Counted from the stretch's first letter, positions 1 through 11,424 are shown. The stretch is DNA of 64,000 nucleotides from Patiria miniata (GCF_015706575.1 NW_024037059.1:13987730-14051729); one strand, 5' to 3'. Notes: a model not told the origin generated them from the sequence alone. Translations and numbers: made by a program.

Positions 1-196
1 GGTGTCTCTGTTACACCGTGAACCATTCAGCGTTTTTGCACGTATATAACTTCATGAAACAGTTTGTAGATTGTACAGTACACTATACTGTTCATATATA
101 ACATACTATTCAAATATTCAAAAATGTTTCATTATTAAAGCTGTTATAACATTACGTGCAAAAAACCTGAATGGTTCACGGTGTAACAGAGAAACC
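1..196. repeat. Short inverted-repeat DNA element (MITE), may continue off the left edge
   Basis: The first ~45 bases (ggtgtctctgttacaccgtg...) recur as a reverse complement ending at 196 (...cacggtgtaacagagaaacc). Both arms carry the ttttgcacgta motif near the inner end. About 110 bases of AT-rich DNA lie between the arms. There is no coding capacity, so this is a non-autonomous element. The target duplication cannot be judged because the left flank is missing. Confidence 0.7.
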
Positions 197-289
197 AAAA
201 TGTCACAAGTTTGGACCCCTGATTTATGGAAGTACCCATTTATGCCTTGTCACTTAATGAAATAAGATGTGGTAAAAATAAGGTAGTGG

Positions 290-840
290 ATATTTTGCCG
301 GAGGTAATGACGGCAAACTAACGATTACTAAAGGTTTGCCGGCGGCAATCCATATCAACAGAGGGCGCTGTACTCTTTAAAATAGGGCTGAATTATAAGA
401 TGTATTAAATTCCCACTAAAAGTTGTGTAGCACGTTTGGTGTAGTGGTTAAGCAAAGGCTCTAGTAAGCGGGATGACTCGCGTTCGATTCCAACCGCACC
501 ACATTTTTAAGGTTTTTTTTCTCATCCCCAAATAAATAAGAGTATTCTTCTTTCATTATTTTAACATGTCTCAAACATTTTTTGCAGAGTTTTACATTTT
601 CTTTTTCAGATTTGTGGCTCTGGAGGATTTTTTTTAAAAGGGAAATAAAGTCCGAAATTATAAAATGGTCTGAATCCCATCTTGTGAATACGAGGTAACA
701 ACGATAATTTTGGCATGGAGCCAGACTAAAACTTGTCACCGGAAATTGTTAAGAGTACAAAAAAACAGTAACTGCGCATGTTCAGTGCATATCCGGCAAA
801 CTAACGTTTACTAAAGGTTTGCCGTCTCCGGCAAAATATA
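290..840. repeat. Terminal-inverted-repeat element upstream of the kelch gene
   Basis: The left end (tattttgccggag) and the right end (ctccggcaaaata) are inverted copies. Just inside them lies a second inverted block around ggcaaactaacg and actaaaggtttgcc, so each end is a compound ~50 bp arm. No transposase frame is present. A tRNA-like SINE fragment (432-503) sits inside. The element ends only ~38 bp before the first candidate start codon of the kelch gene. Confidence 0.75.
432..503 (+). repeat. tRNA-like (SINE) fragment
   Basis: It carries an A-box-like tggtgtagtgg and a B-box-like cgttcgattcc at tRNA spacing. The acceptor and T stems do not pair properly, so this is not a functional tRNA gene. 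It is best read as the Pol III promoter part of a SINE or a decayed tRNA pseudogene. Confidence 0.55.
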
Positions 841-878
841 CACTGCCTAAAAATGATAAAGAATGATTGAATGAATGA

Positions 879-3800
879 ATGAATGAATGTGATGATTTAA
901 TCAGGTTTTTTGAAAATTTTGTAGATCAGGCTCAAACTGCCAGCAGTGCCATCTCTCCAATGACATGTGAACTGCCCTGTCCATTCGTGGCCATCATGGA
1001 TGATCCTATATCCGCCGATGGAGAGAAGTTTTGCTCTCTAAACCACGCCGAGCGGACCTTCAACAAAATGCAGGTTTACCTGCAACGCAAGCAGCTGACG
1101 GATGTCGTTTTGAAGGCTGGTGACGTCCGTATCCCAGCTCATAGGCTGGTCCTGTGTGCTGTGTCCGATTACTTTGCCGCTATGTTCACTAATGATGTCG
1201 TTGAAGCGACGGCAGGGGAGGTCGAACTGAGAGATCTGGACCCTCATGCATTAAAGGCGTGCATTCAATACATCTACACAGGTCATTATCAATATGGGCG
1301 TTTCACAATGCAGTGCGCCACCAAGAGTTTGCCACGGAGAGTTCATTTGTTCCGGTGCATTGTGGGAAATGGTCGACAAATTCGCAGCGCAGGACATTTG
1401 AAATTGTTAGTTTTTCCAGTCAGTAGTTTCGTAAGCGTACGATTAGAGAGTTTCTGTTTGCCCTTTTCTTTTCTTTTATTTTTCAGTATGGTGGTTTTTT
1501 TTGTAAGGGGGACAGAATGCTATGTCCCAATCTATAACAAATTAGCACAAGTTGTCTACTGACACTCATTCAAATGGGCCGTGTTTTGTCGACCGTAAAC
1601 TTGAAAAATGGACTCTCCACGGCAAACTCTTGGTGGCGCACTGCATTGTGAATCGCCCGAATTAACTGTGCCGTGCTTCCTTAAGTTATTTACCTCAAAC
1701 CAGATGTGTTGTAGGGGAAAGAAAAGGTTCATGTTCCTGTGACTGTAAATAAGATATCTTCAAACGGAATTAAAACCCCGAATGGTTAACTTGATAAAGT
1801 ATTTACGATAGTATAGACCAAAGTACAGTTACAACACAGATATTAACATTCCCAATTCGAGCGATTCACAATGCAGTGCGCCACCAAGAGTTTGCCACGG
1901 AGAGTCCATTTGTTCCAGTGCATTGTGGGAAATGGTCGACAAATTCGCAGGGCAGGACATTTGAAATTGTTAGTTTTTCCGGTCAGTAGTTTCGTAAGCG
2001 TACGATTCGAGAATATGTTTGCCCTTTTTTTTTTTCATTACGGTGTTTTTTTGTAAGGGGGCATGTCCCAATCTATAACAAATTAGCTCAAATTGTCTAC
2101 TGACACTCATTCAAATGGGCCATGTTTTGTCAACCGTAAACTTGAAAAATGGACTCTCCATGGCAAAATCTTGGTGGCGCACTGCATTGTGAATAGCCTG
2201 AATTGAAATCACTGTCATTGGAAGACAATGCAGGTTAAATTTTGAATTGATTTTAATATTTAAAAATCAGGACGTCTTCCCAACATAGCTTATTGTGGAA
2301 GTGAACTCATGGGACTGATGCTGCTATTACAGACCCTGAAAAAGCAAGTGCACAGATTGCTAACTAGCATGTAAATCTGATTTGATTTTCCTGACAGGAG
2401 AGATTCTTTTGAAGGAAGAGAATGTTGAGAATCTCTTAGCCACGGGTTGCATGTTGCAGCTGTCTGAGGTGACGGAGGCCTGCTGTGGGTATCTTGTCAA
2501 GCAGCTTCATCCATCTAACTGCCTTGGCATACGATCATTCGCTGATTCACAGAGCTGCCCGGATCTACTCAGGGTTGCCCACAACTACACTATGGTATGA
2601 ATATTCATTTATCTTGCTTACTATTTGAATATTCATACAGTAAACTCCGGCTAAGTCGGCACTCTCGGGACCCGAGAATTTGTGACGACTTACGCGAATG
2701 CCGATATCTGCTGTAAGTCGTCATTTTTGCCGGCTTACATGAATGGTCTTTTGCACACATGATTCATTGCACTAATTGGCTTCGATTTACCCTGGATTGT
2801 TTCCTTAATGCTTGAGTTGAATCCAGCAAATTAATCCTCGAATTGCATCATCACGTTTGGAGTATTGGAAGTGGAGACCACGATACATATGTACGTGCAC
2901 AGTAACAAATTAAATGCATGCGTGGTCCGGTATATACCACGCACACATTGACTGCAGCAGTAGTCATTCAACAAGACGACCCCCAAAATGGACAGAGCGC
3001 ATGCGTACAGCCTAGAGGGGGTACTGGTATTGATATGTTCACAATGCATATACGATGTATGCAGTAGGACACCCTTTTTCAACACTGATACATACAGCGA
3101 TCACGAGCCGTGCGAAACCACATTTCACTCAACACTTCGCCAACCACAGTACAGGAAGTCAATGCCAATGCGTGATTTGTTGAATGCCGACTTATATAAA
3201 GGATTTTGCTTTTTATGGAAAGGGACCAAGAGTAACACGACGACTTGAGCGACATGGCGACGTATAAAAGCCGACTTGGAAATAAAAAAATTAAATGGAA
3301 ATGCATAACGAACAATCGGGACTTAATAGTCAGACGGCCGACTTGAGCGATTTGACGTGATGTACGATGTCGGTTTAGCCGGAGTTTACTGTACTTGAAT
3401 ATTCATTACCTATTCAAACAAGCCGCTTCTAAGGATATGATCATTCACTGACTCACAGAGCTGTACAGAGCTATTATTGAACTTGAAGGTTGCCCATAGA
3501 TGTGTCAAGACAACTAATGAATATTCATCACCTTTCAGCATCCAATCAGTAACATGACTGATCTTTCCCCTTCATCCAATCAGGAGAATTTCTGTGAGGT
3601 AACAATGAATAAAGAGTTTCTGATGATGAATGCCAGTGACGTCTGTGAACTCTTTGCCAGCGACGATCTCAATGTTCCTAATGAGGAGATTGTCTACTAT
3701 GCTCTGCTGTCCTGGGTCAATCACAATATGCCTGAACGTAGGAAGTACATCGCTAAGATTATGGCGCACATAAGACTGCCACTACTGTCACGACAGGTAA

Positions 3801-6800
3801 GGGGGACTACAGAACTTCCCTTCACTTTTAGAATTCTCTTTGTTAAAGATATAGTCCATCATTTGTAATTTGTGCATTTTGTTCGTTTGGAGCAACAAAA
3901 GTGCTCAAGATCTAAAGAAGGGTGCTGAACAACTAACCTGATGAAGTTTCAGCTCAGCTTCAGCTGTACATTCCGAGAGAAACAGCATTCTAGGATCTCA
4001 ATTTCAAATCAAAAGTTGCTGAATCATGTTTTGAATTTGGCCTGAATTCAGTGTCCGCGACACGTTCTCACTGAGCCGATTGCAGCTACGCGATGTCGCG
4101 CACTGATCCGACGAATTATAGAAACCACGTGCGCGTGTGTGTCGTGCCAACGCTTGCGCGCGCTTTGCCCAAAAACAAAACGAACTACTAATTTAAATTT
4201 CCTACGGTGCGTCTTAAGAAGCACCGTTGGAAAGGCCTTCGTTTGTTGATTTCTTCAAAATGACAGCTTGCCAGAAAGAATAATTTCACAGGGAGTTTAG
4301 TCCCCTTACTATCTTTCAACCAAGTATGTTTTTCAACAATAATTACGCCAGTTACTTTTCGGATAGCTGCAAATGATGGACTATAGCTTTAACTCAGCAC
4401 ATTCCTATTGGAAACAAAATGGTGTTCATGGGGAACATTTGGCATTTCTGGACAATTCCAATGTTCCAACTGAGAACTTTCTCTGTTCGTTGTTCTCATT
4501 TGGAAACTCTAAGTGTGTTACATTTTGACCAAACAAGTGCATTGCCTTGAAAACATTGTAAGAAGTTTAGTAATGTTGGTATGACACTGAGAAGGCTTTG
4601 AACAATAACTGATTTCCAGCAAACTGTAATGATGCTTATGTTGCTTCAGGCTGGTTGGCAGCTAATGCCACGAAGTGAAATGCTTCCCATTGGTGTGTGA
4701 TTAGTAGCTCTATGCAACTCAACACATTCAATGCAGTTTACAATAATTTAAATATCGCATAACTAAATTCAAGAAGCTTTTTTTTTTATGCAAATTGTTG
4801 ATTGTTCTTTGATAACCACTGATTTTGTTAACCCCATGGGCCCGGGAAGCGGCCATGGCCGCGGCCGCTAATCCTCATTGGAATGCAGTTGCCAGCTGTG
4901 GTATGCCGTGGCACACGGCTAGTGGGTAGTTCCACAGCTGCTGCTTTTGTGCAGTCCCGCTACCACACAAAGGCTGTGCAGTCATGCGGGCCACTTGCTC
5001 TATGTGTGGAGGAATGTCCCCATTATAACCCGTGCTTAAGGGGTTAAGAACGTAACTGTCTTCGTCTGGTCCTTTCAGTTTCTGTGTGACATCAACGACA
5101 ACAACACTATATTCCAAGGAGAGGAAGAATGCCAACGTCTGATCTTTGAAGCCATGAGGTATCATCTCCTACCAGAACGACACCCTCTCATGCAGAGCGC
5201 GCGCACGCGACCGCGCAAATCCACCGTGGGTACCTTGTATGCTGTAGGGGGAATGGACAGTACTAAGGGTATGTACGAAGAAAGCTTGCCTGTCTAAAGA
5301 ACTTTCATCATGTAGCATGCTTGAAAAAAAAATTGCAAGGAAATTGCAGTGTTGTAGTACTTGTACTTGGTACTCGTACTCGAGTACTACTCGAGTACTT
5401 TTTTTGGAGTACTTGTACTCGTACTCGAATGTCAAAAGTACTCATAATCGAAATGACGGTACTCGTACTCGGGCAGCAAAGTACTCGTACTCGACATGTC
5501 GAAATTGTACTCGATCATCAAAGTACTCGTACTCGAAAAGCAGTACTCGGAGGGAAAATGTTATAGCTTTACTTACAATGGCCTTATTTTATCGATGCTT
5601 TCAGTTTGAAATGGTTGATTGGCTTGTGGAGAAATCCAGATTTCCTGATTTTCCTCTGTGCAAGTCCGGACAAACACATTTAACAGCTAGCCGTGAGTGG
5701 GTCTGCATATCGGTCTGACTGGGCCTGGGCCAATTACGCACAATGAACCATTTGCCGTATGGCTGTATTCAGAAATGCGAGTACCGTACTCGTACTCGTA
5801 CTCGGAATTACAAGTACTTGTACTCGTACTCGGAAGTACAAGTACTCGTTCTCAAAGACCTGTTCTTGTACTCCGAGGTACAAGTACTCGTACTCGGAGA
5901 CCTGTTCTTGTACTCGGAAGTATAAGTACTCGTACTTGGAGACCTGTTCTTGTACTCGGAAGTACAAGTACTCGTACTCGGAGACCTGTTCTTGTACTCG
6001 CAGGTACGAGTACTCGTACTCGGAGACCTGTTCTTGTACTCGGAAGTACAAGTACTCGTACTCGGAGACCTGTTCTTGTACTCAGAAGTACAAGTACTCG
6101 TACTCGGAGACCTGTTCTTATACTCGGAGGTATGAGTACTCGTACTCGAACTCATATTCGGCAAGCTAAGTACTCGGCAGTACTCGGAAAAAAGTACTCG
6201 ACTACAACACTGGGAAATTGTGGCAAATTTATAGGTTCTGCAAGATTAACTGAAAACTTTTGTTTAAATTTAACAAGAGATAACGCCTTTTCTGAAACAA
6301 GCTTCCAGAGCTATGGCTAAGTCTACTGTCAGAATGCTTTCATGACGTAGAACATGCATCATCAAAACAATGAGTTTAATGAGTAGACCATCAATTTTTT
6401 TTCAGGAGCTACAAGTATAGAAAAATATGACCTGCGTACTAACACCTGGACTCACATTGGCAACATGAGCGGCCGCAGACTGCAGTTTGGCGTCGCTGTT
6501 TGCCATGATAAACTCTTCGTTGTCGGTGGGCGTGACGGTTTGAAGACCTTGAATACTGTGGAGTGCTACAATCCTGTGGGGAAGTCTTGGAGTATGCTGA
6601 CTCCGATGGGTACACATAGACATGGCTTAGGTCAGTTTGGAAAACATGAAATCCAAAGCCTTTAAAAAAGTGGCATATTGTGGAGTGTTGTACGTAACTG
6701 GAGTGATGTAGAAGTGTTTTGGTGCACAAAAGCAAAATTTACTTGAACCCGAACCCTGCTGAATCCAACAGGATCCAACTATGTCACATACCCGATGGAG

Positions 6801-9800
6801 CCTGTTGGATTGAGCAGTTAACCCCTTGTGTACATTCCTCATGCAAAATGTTGGATTCAGCAGGCAACTGAACCACATTATAGCGCCATGTTGGACTCCG
6901 TTGGATTCAGCAGACAACTGAAAATGAGGCACAGTGGATTGAACAGGAAAGTCCGGTTGGACTCTGTTGGATTTAGCAGGGAAGTCCTGAGGAAGTGCTA
7001 GGGAGTGTGGGTTAAAAATACAAGTACAATTAAATGATGAATTATGAGTACAGTAAAAATGATTACCTACAAATTCTACAACTCTGCAAGTTGCAGCCCT
7101 ATTTTCCCACAATAAGTAGACACCACAAAAGAATTAGATTAAAGATTAACTCCTGTGTTGAGCAGAAATTCAGTTGTGATATCAAGAAATCCACTGAAGT
7201 GCAGCCAAAGCCAACCTCCGCAACAAGAAATGAAATAACAAAATGTAAAACGCATCTCATTTCTAACCCTAGGCGTTGGAATGCTTGAGGGCCCGATGTA
7301 CGCCGTGGGCGGCCATGACGGTTGGAGCTACCTGTCTTCTGTGGAGAGATATGATCCGCAGAGCAAACAGTGGAGCTATGTTGCTTCTATGTCATCCCCT
7401 CGTAGTACTGTTGGAGTAGCAGTACTAGATAGAAAGTGAGTCCTGAATAAATTAATCCGTATTTCAAACAACTGTTGGAAACTTTTGCTTAACCCTTTCC
7501 TTACCATGGGCGACTTTTGTCGACAAGGAAGTGACCCCTGCTGGTTCCCATGGGCGACTTTAGTCGACCAGGAAACCACACACAAAACACCCTCAACACA
7601 GACATATTCACTACTTTTCTGAATGGCAGTATGTTGATATGTTTGGCCGCCCATACATCAACTATATACTAGCTGAAAGAGTGTTTTCGGATCGTTCTAA
7701 TGGTGTAGTTTATTTATAGTGTTATCATTACAAAATTTCAGAAAAGTGCTTCAGAAGTATCCACACGCAATTTGAGGTATGGAGTGCCATTTGGTCATGT
7801 GGTGAAATGGTTTGCAGTCTGATACATGATCACCAGATGAACAAACAGGCATAACTTTCTTATATTTGCACTTATGGACTTCATTTTTACATCACATAAA
7901 AGAGTAAGGTTCAAGGAACAAAACTTTACACACAACATCTATGATTTTAATCACTCCTTGACAGTGAAAATCTGGGTTGAAAAAAGTGAGTTTTGGACTT
8001 GTGGTCATTTTGTTCACGCTCTAGTGATTTCCGCATGACTGAGCAAACAATTTGGTCCTGGGGAGAGCTAAGTCAATAAACAATGTGGTAATGAAAGGGT
8101 TAAACATACTTGTCTTGAGGAAGACCTCTACTGCAACGTGAGAGAAGTTTGTACTAACATGATGTGAAGTGACTAACTCTGACAAAGAAGTTTGGTTCTA
8201 AGAAAAATCAGAGATGGGGAAGGGGTTTTTTTGTGGTAATGATACGACCTTGGCACTTTGGCAGAATCTGTACCTCTGAAAAAAATTAACAGTTTTGCCG
8301 CTGATTTGAAAGGTTGAAATGTGATGCACCCTCTATGATCACCAATAGTCGTTTACACTTCGGTCACATGATTTTATCGTGTAAGTCATTATTGTAACTT
8401 GCTTAAATAACACTGTTGCAAGTCAAGTTTTTGTGATCGTCAGACCTTTATATTTCCCTAATTAAGCCCTGTCCGCACTGGACTTTTTTTGGAAAAACTT
8501 ACCGAGACTATGGGTACTTTTCCCATTTTAAGTCCAGTGCGGACAGCCTGGGACGTTTTCCTCTCAGTTACTTTTCCTGAGTCCAGCGGTTACTTCTACT
8601 GGCCAACTGCTGCCCAGGAAAACTGACCAGGCGCCCGGGAAAACTGACCAGGTCACTTTTTCCGAGACGATAAGTCCAGTGCGGACAGTGCGAGTCGGTA
8701 ACAGCGGCTCATGAAAGCGTACATCCGCCCCAAGCACGAGTATCGTGCTTACAGTATACATACAGAGACCGCACGGAACACGATCCCACACGTGCTGCGG
8801 CCGAAAATTTTGTGGGAACACGTACGCTGCGGTGTGTCAAGTCCAAGCGGTAAAATCTCGTTCTAAATATATTTTAACGAAAAATACATACACAGAAAAG
8901 ATCAAGATCACGTTCTGGGAATTACTTTGCAGTTATTCTTTTTCTCCACCGATGTTTGTTTGGTATTTTCTACGATCCAAATTTGTCCTGTTGCGCCGTG
9001 TAGTCTGCATGGCACCGTACGTAGGCCGCAGTCACTGGTTCCGGTCCTACATCATAGCTTTGATTCTGTTAGCATGCGGTGGGAACCAGCGATTACCGAT
9101 GGAACAGCTGCTGCTCGGAACATCGTACAGCGGCATGGCTTCGATGTCGTCCATCACAAATGCGTCAGAAATATAGGCATTTTCGTCAAGATTTAGCGTG
9201 TCAAGATGACATAATATCGCATGTAACGATTATATTGTGCATTTTAATGGCATGTGTAATATTATACTGTGCGTATCGGGGGCTGAAAAAAATGTGAACG
9301 GCATTTTTTTTCTGCGTGAGTCATTATACCGACATCTCGGTCACTTCTACCACGCGGTCTGGGTAAAATTGTGTCGAAAGTCTAAGTGCGGACAGTGGTC
9401 ACATTTTACCATGGTCTCGGTAAAACCTTTAAAAAAAAAGTCCAGTGCGGACACGGCTTTAGAGACCTTTAATATTTTGGCTGAATACACTCATTTCGTT
9501 GTTGTGCTGATATCATTTCTGCATTCAGACTGTATGCTGTTGGAGGTCGTGACGGCAGCGCCTGTCTGCGCACAGTAGAGGTCTATGATCCTCATATCAA
9601 TCGCTGGACAATGTGCTCTCCTATGAGTAAGCGACGCGGTGGGCTCGGTGTGGCTGTGTGTAATGGATGTCTGTATGCTATCGGTGGGCACGATACACCA
9701 AGCAGCCAGCAGTCATCAAGACAGTTTGATTGTGTCGAGAGGTATGTAGACTTCTGCTCCATTAATAACGCTGCCAGATTATTCACAATCTTCCAGGGTA

Positions 9801-11424
9801 TTTACTGAACTTGGCCCATAAAGCATTCATTAGATTACTTTAGTTTAAATGAAAAAAACGTCTTTCCTAAGGACGCATATATTTGAATGCACAACTTGTA
9901 AAGCTATTCCTTAGGAATGATTGTAAAGTGCTTTGAGATTGCTGATACGGTGGAAAGCGCTATAAGCACTACGATTATTTATGTGGAGTGCTGTGGCCTC
10001 GTGGTTAACGGCACTGGATTCGTGGTCGGCGGGTAAAGCTGCGGGTTGTGGGTTCGAGTCCAGCCGGGGTCATGGTGCGTGTGCCCTTGAGCAAGGCACT
10101 TTTTCACTCGTTGCTTCTCTCCACCCAGGAGTAAATGGGTACCTGTGAGGGCAGAGATGGTTATTGTGATTGAATAAGCTTGCTTGTGCCTAACAGGCAG
10201 CATCAAGTTTCATACTCCCCAGGGAGCTGAGATGGTATTTGGAATGTTTAATTGGCCCAATGATCAGGGGTAGTAATAATACTGTAAGCGCTGTGATTTA
10301 GTTTACTAATAAGAGCATTCTTAAATGCCGATTATTATTATTATTAATATTATTATTGAAGCTATCCAATTTACTTTATATTCGCATCCCGGATCACAAC
10401 ACAGTTGCAATAAACTCATTTGTCAAAACTGATTTCAACGTTCTAATTCTCAGCCTTTGATTGTCTAACCTGTTTCCTTTCTGCAGATACGACCCCCGCT
10501 CGGACCTGTGGTGTACCCTTGCTCCTATGAGTCTGTGCCGGGATGCGGTAGGCGTGGCAGTGCTTGGCAACCGCATTTTTGCTGTGGGCGGATACGACGG
10601 TCAGTCTTACCTGAATTCTGTGGAGAGTTATGACCCGATGACTGGTGAATGGAGCTATGTAAGTCTTCTTTGGTGCTTTTGTCTCTTGTGTGGCTGTCTT
10701 TGGCTTTGAATGGTTCCTGTCTGTCAATCAATCAGTTTGCATTGACTTATTAAAGCCAGAGTCCATCATTCGCAGCTATCCCAAAAGTAACTGACGTAAT
10801 TATTGTTGAAAAACATTCTTGGTTGAAAGATAGTAAGGGCACTAAACTCCCTGTGAAAGTATTCTTTATGGCAAGCTGTCATTTTGAAGAAATCAACGAA
10901 AGAAGGCCTTTCCAACAGAGCTTCTTAAGACGCACCGTAGGAAATTTAAATCAGTAGTTCGTTTTGTTATTCTGTGAAGCGCGCGCAAGCATTAGCACAA
11001 CGCACGCGCGCCTTCGGTTGCTATAATTCGTCGGATCAGTGCGCGACATCGCGTAGCTGCAATCGGCTCAGTGAGAAGGTGTATCGGACGCTGAATTCAG
11101 GCCCAATTCAAAACATGATTCAGCAACTTTTGATTTGAAATCAAGATCCCAGAATGCTGTTTTTCCTGGAATACACAGCTGAAGCTGAGCTGAAACTTTA
11201 TCAAGGTTAGTTGTCCAGTACCCTTCTTTAGATTTGAGCACTTTTGTTGCTTCAAACGAACAAAATGCACAAATTACAAATGATGGACTATACCTTTAAA
11301 TCGTGACGTTTGGTCAGGTGGTCAAAACTGTACTCACTTCATGTTTCTTTGTTTCCTGACATAGGTGTCTCCACTGAACACTGGCAGGGCTGGTACCTGC
11401 GTGGTGCATGTCCCTATCACCTGA
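879..11424 (+). CDS. KLHL4/5-like: Kelch-like BTB-BACK-kelch protein, KLHL1/4/5 group
   Basis: A probable substrate adaptor for a Cullin-3 ubiquitin ligase; KLHL1/4/5 members are also actin-associated. Coding exons are 879-1281, 2398-2594, 3584-3796, 5079-5268, 6406-6630, 7273-7435, 9529-9741, 10487-10658 and 11365-11424. All have GT-AG borders and the frame stays open for 611 codons. The BTB domain (residues ~50-135) has [18 protein letters not shown] and [12 protein letters not shown]. The BACK domain (~150-270) has [16 protein letters not shown] and [11 protein letters not shown]. Six kelch repeats follow from ~320, including [19 protein letters not shown] and [19 protein letters not shown]. 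The tail [12 protein letters not shown] matches the family's RAGACVV end. From [11 protein letters not shown] onward it follows human KLHL5 closely. The start is uncertain: residues ~1-30 are not family-like, and possible splice acceptors lie at ~903 and ~923, so the true first exon may be upstream. Introns carry at least ten transposons. Confidence 0.93.
1289..1664. repeat. MITE copy A, beside the exon 1 donor
   Basis: The ends are inverted repeats of ~45 bp (ttcacaatgcagtgcgccac... and its complement), with a single-strand-coding-free centre. A sister copy lies at 1853-2205 in the same orientation. The left end begins about seven bases inside intron 1 of the kelch gene, so it abuts the splice donor at 1282. 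Confidence 0.8.
1853..2205. repeat. MITE copy B, same family as 1289-1664
   Basis: It shares the ~45 bp inverted ends (attcacaatgcagtgcgcca) and most of the interior with the copy at 1289-1664, including gtcagtagtttcgtaagcgt. It differs by small indels, chiefly around the T-rich tract near 2025-2050. It lies in intron 1 of the kelch gene. Confidence 0.8.
2638..3391 (+). mobile_element. Non-autonomous Tigger/pogo-like DNA transposon, copy 1
   Basis: The ends are cagtaaactccggctaa and its inverted copy ttagccggagtttactg, flanked on both sides by TA. That is the target duplication of the Tc1/mariner-pogo group. Further internal inverted blocks (gtcggcactctcgggaccc, gacttacgcgaatgccga) extend the arms. 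It is about 754 bp with no transposase frame. Two more copies lie in intron 4 of the Smad gene (60876-61568 and 61751-62507). Here it is in intron 2 of the kelch gene. Confidence 0.85.
3843..4392 (+). mobile_element. TTAA-bounded MITE family A, copy 1
   Basis: A 550 bp element that begins TTAAAGATATAGTCCATC and ends with the inverted form GATGGACTATAGCTTTAA. TTAA at both ends fits piggyBac-type target duplication. The interior is non-coding. A copy of the same length lies in the opposite orientation at 10750-11299. It is in intron 3 of the kelch gene. Confidence 0.85.
4828..5047. repeat. Possible small TTAA-bounded element, GC-rich left end
   Basis: The segment runs from TTAACCCCATGGGCCC to CTTAAGGGGTTAA, giving TTAA at each end and a short inverted CCCC/GGGG terminus. 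The left end contains a dense palindromic GC block with a NotI-type gcggccgc. The terminal inverted repeats are too short to be sure it is a transposon. It ends 31 bp before exon 4 of the kelch gene. Confidence 0.35.
5347..6212. mobile_element. hAT-like MITE with internal minisatellite
   Basis: The termini are inverted (CAGTGTTGTAGTACTTG at the left; GTACTCGACTACAACACTG at the right). They are flanked by an exact 8-bp direct repeat, ggaaattg, at 5339-5346 and 6213-6220. CAGTG-type ends with an 8-bp duplication are the hallmark of hAT transposons. The interior is built from gtactcg-type motifs (5355-5560 and 5780-6180) around ~200 bp of unrelated sequence. It carries no transposase and lies in intron 4 of the kelch gene. 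Confidence 0.9.
5800..6160. repeat. 42-bp minisatellite of gtactcg-rich units
   Basis: Roughly eight head-to-tail units of 42 bp (core ggagacctgttcttgtactc followed by ggaagtacaagtactcgtac) lie inside the hAT-like element. Units differ by one or two bases. Because 42 is a multiple of three, several reading frames stay open on both strands; these frames are repeat artefacts, not genes. Confidence 0.9.
6735..7000. repeat. Cluster of degenerate ttggattcagcag motifs
   Basis: About five imperfect occurrences of gttggattcagcagg, one inverted (gctgaatccaacagg near 6758) and the rest direct (near 6803, 6850, 6893 and 6957). They lie in intron 5 of the kelch gene. The spacing is irregular, so this may be the remains of a subterminal-repeat element and not a true tandem array. 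Confidence 0.45.
7489..8103. mobile_element. TTAA-bounded MITE family B
   Basis: The element starts TTAACCCTTTCCTTACCATG and ends TGGTAATGAAAGGGTTAA. This gives ~16 bp inverted termini starting CCC, with TTAA on both sides, as for piggyBac-type elements. The interior has repeated catgggcgacttt/gtcgac motifs near the left end. No long reading frame is present. It lies in intron 6 of the kelch gene. Confidence 0.8.
8464..9461. mobile_element. ~1 kb TIR element with repeated gtccagtgcggac motifs
   Basis: The left end aagccctgtccgcactggac and the right end gtccagtgcggacacggctt are inverted, each with a T- or A-run inside. Further copies of agtccagtgcggacag occur near 8530, 8670 and 9380, mostly subterminal. 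A TTA triplet on each side (before agcc, after ggct) would fit a PIF/Harbinger-type 3-bp target duplication, but this is weak. No transposase frame is seen. It lies in intron 6 of the kelch gene. Confidence 0.75.
9910..10365 (+). repeat. tRNA-derived SINE cluster with (ATT)n tail
   Basis: Around 9985-10200 there is an A-box-like tggcctcgtggttaa, a B-box gggttcgagtcc and the widespread SINE body motif cccttgagcaaggcactt. This is followed by a TTA/ATT-rich tail at ~10325-10360. Just upstream (9915-9980) is a separate 3'-end-like segment, aaagtgctttgagattgctg. These are Pol III-type retroposons in intron 7 of the kelch gene, with no intact tRNA. Confidence 0.7.
10750..11299 (-). mobile_element. 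TTAA-bounded MITE family A, copy 2
   Basis: This is the inverted counterpart of 3843-4392, with the same 550 bp length. It begins TTAAAGCCAGAGTCCATC and ends GATGGACTATACCTTTAA. Interior blocks match in reverse, such as cgcgacatcgcgtagctgca. It lies in intron 8 of the kelch gene, ending 65 bp before the last exon. Intronic sequence between the two inverted copies could fold back in the pre-mRNA. Confidence 0.85.

Noticed and set aside
432-503. Functional tRNA gene
   Set aside because: The A and B boxes are present, but the acceptor and T stems fail to pair, so it was annotated as a SINE or decayed fragment.
4855-4870. gcggccgc (NotI) next to GC palindromes, considered as cloning linker or vector join
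   Set aside because: The sequence continues smoothly into intron DNA with TTAA-type boundaries on both sides, and no vector sequence is visible. A palindromic repeat end explains it.
5697-6320. Long open frames on both strands through the gtactcg repeat
   Set aside because: The 42-bp unit is divisible by three and lacks stops in several frames, giving repeated 14-residue peptides. This is a property of the minisatellite inside a transposon, not coding evidence.
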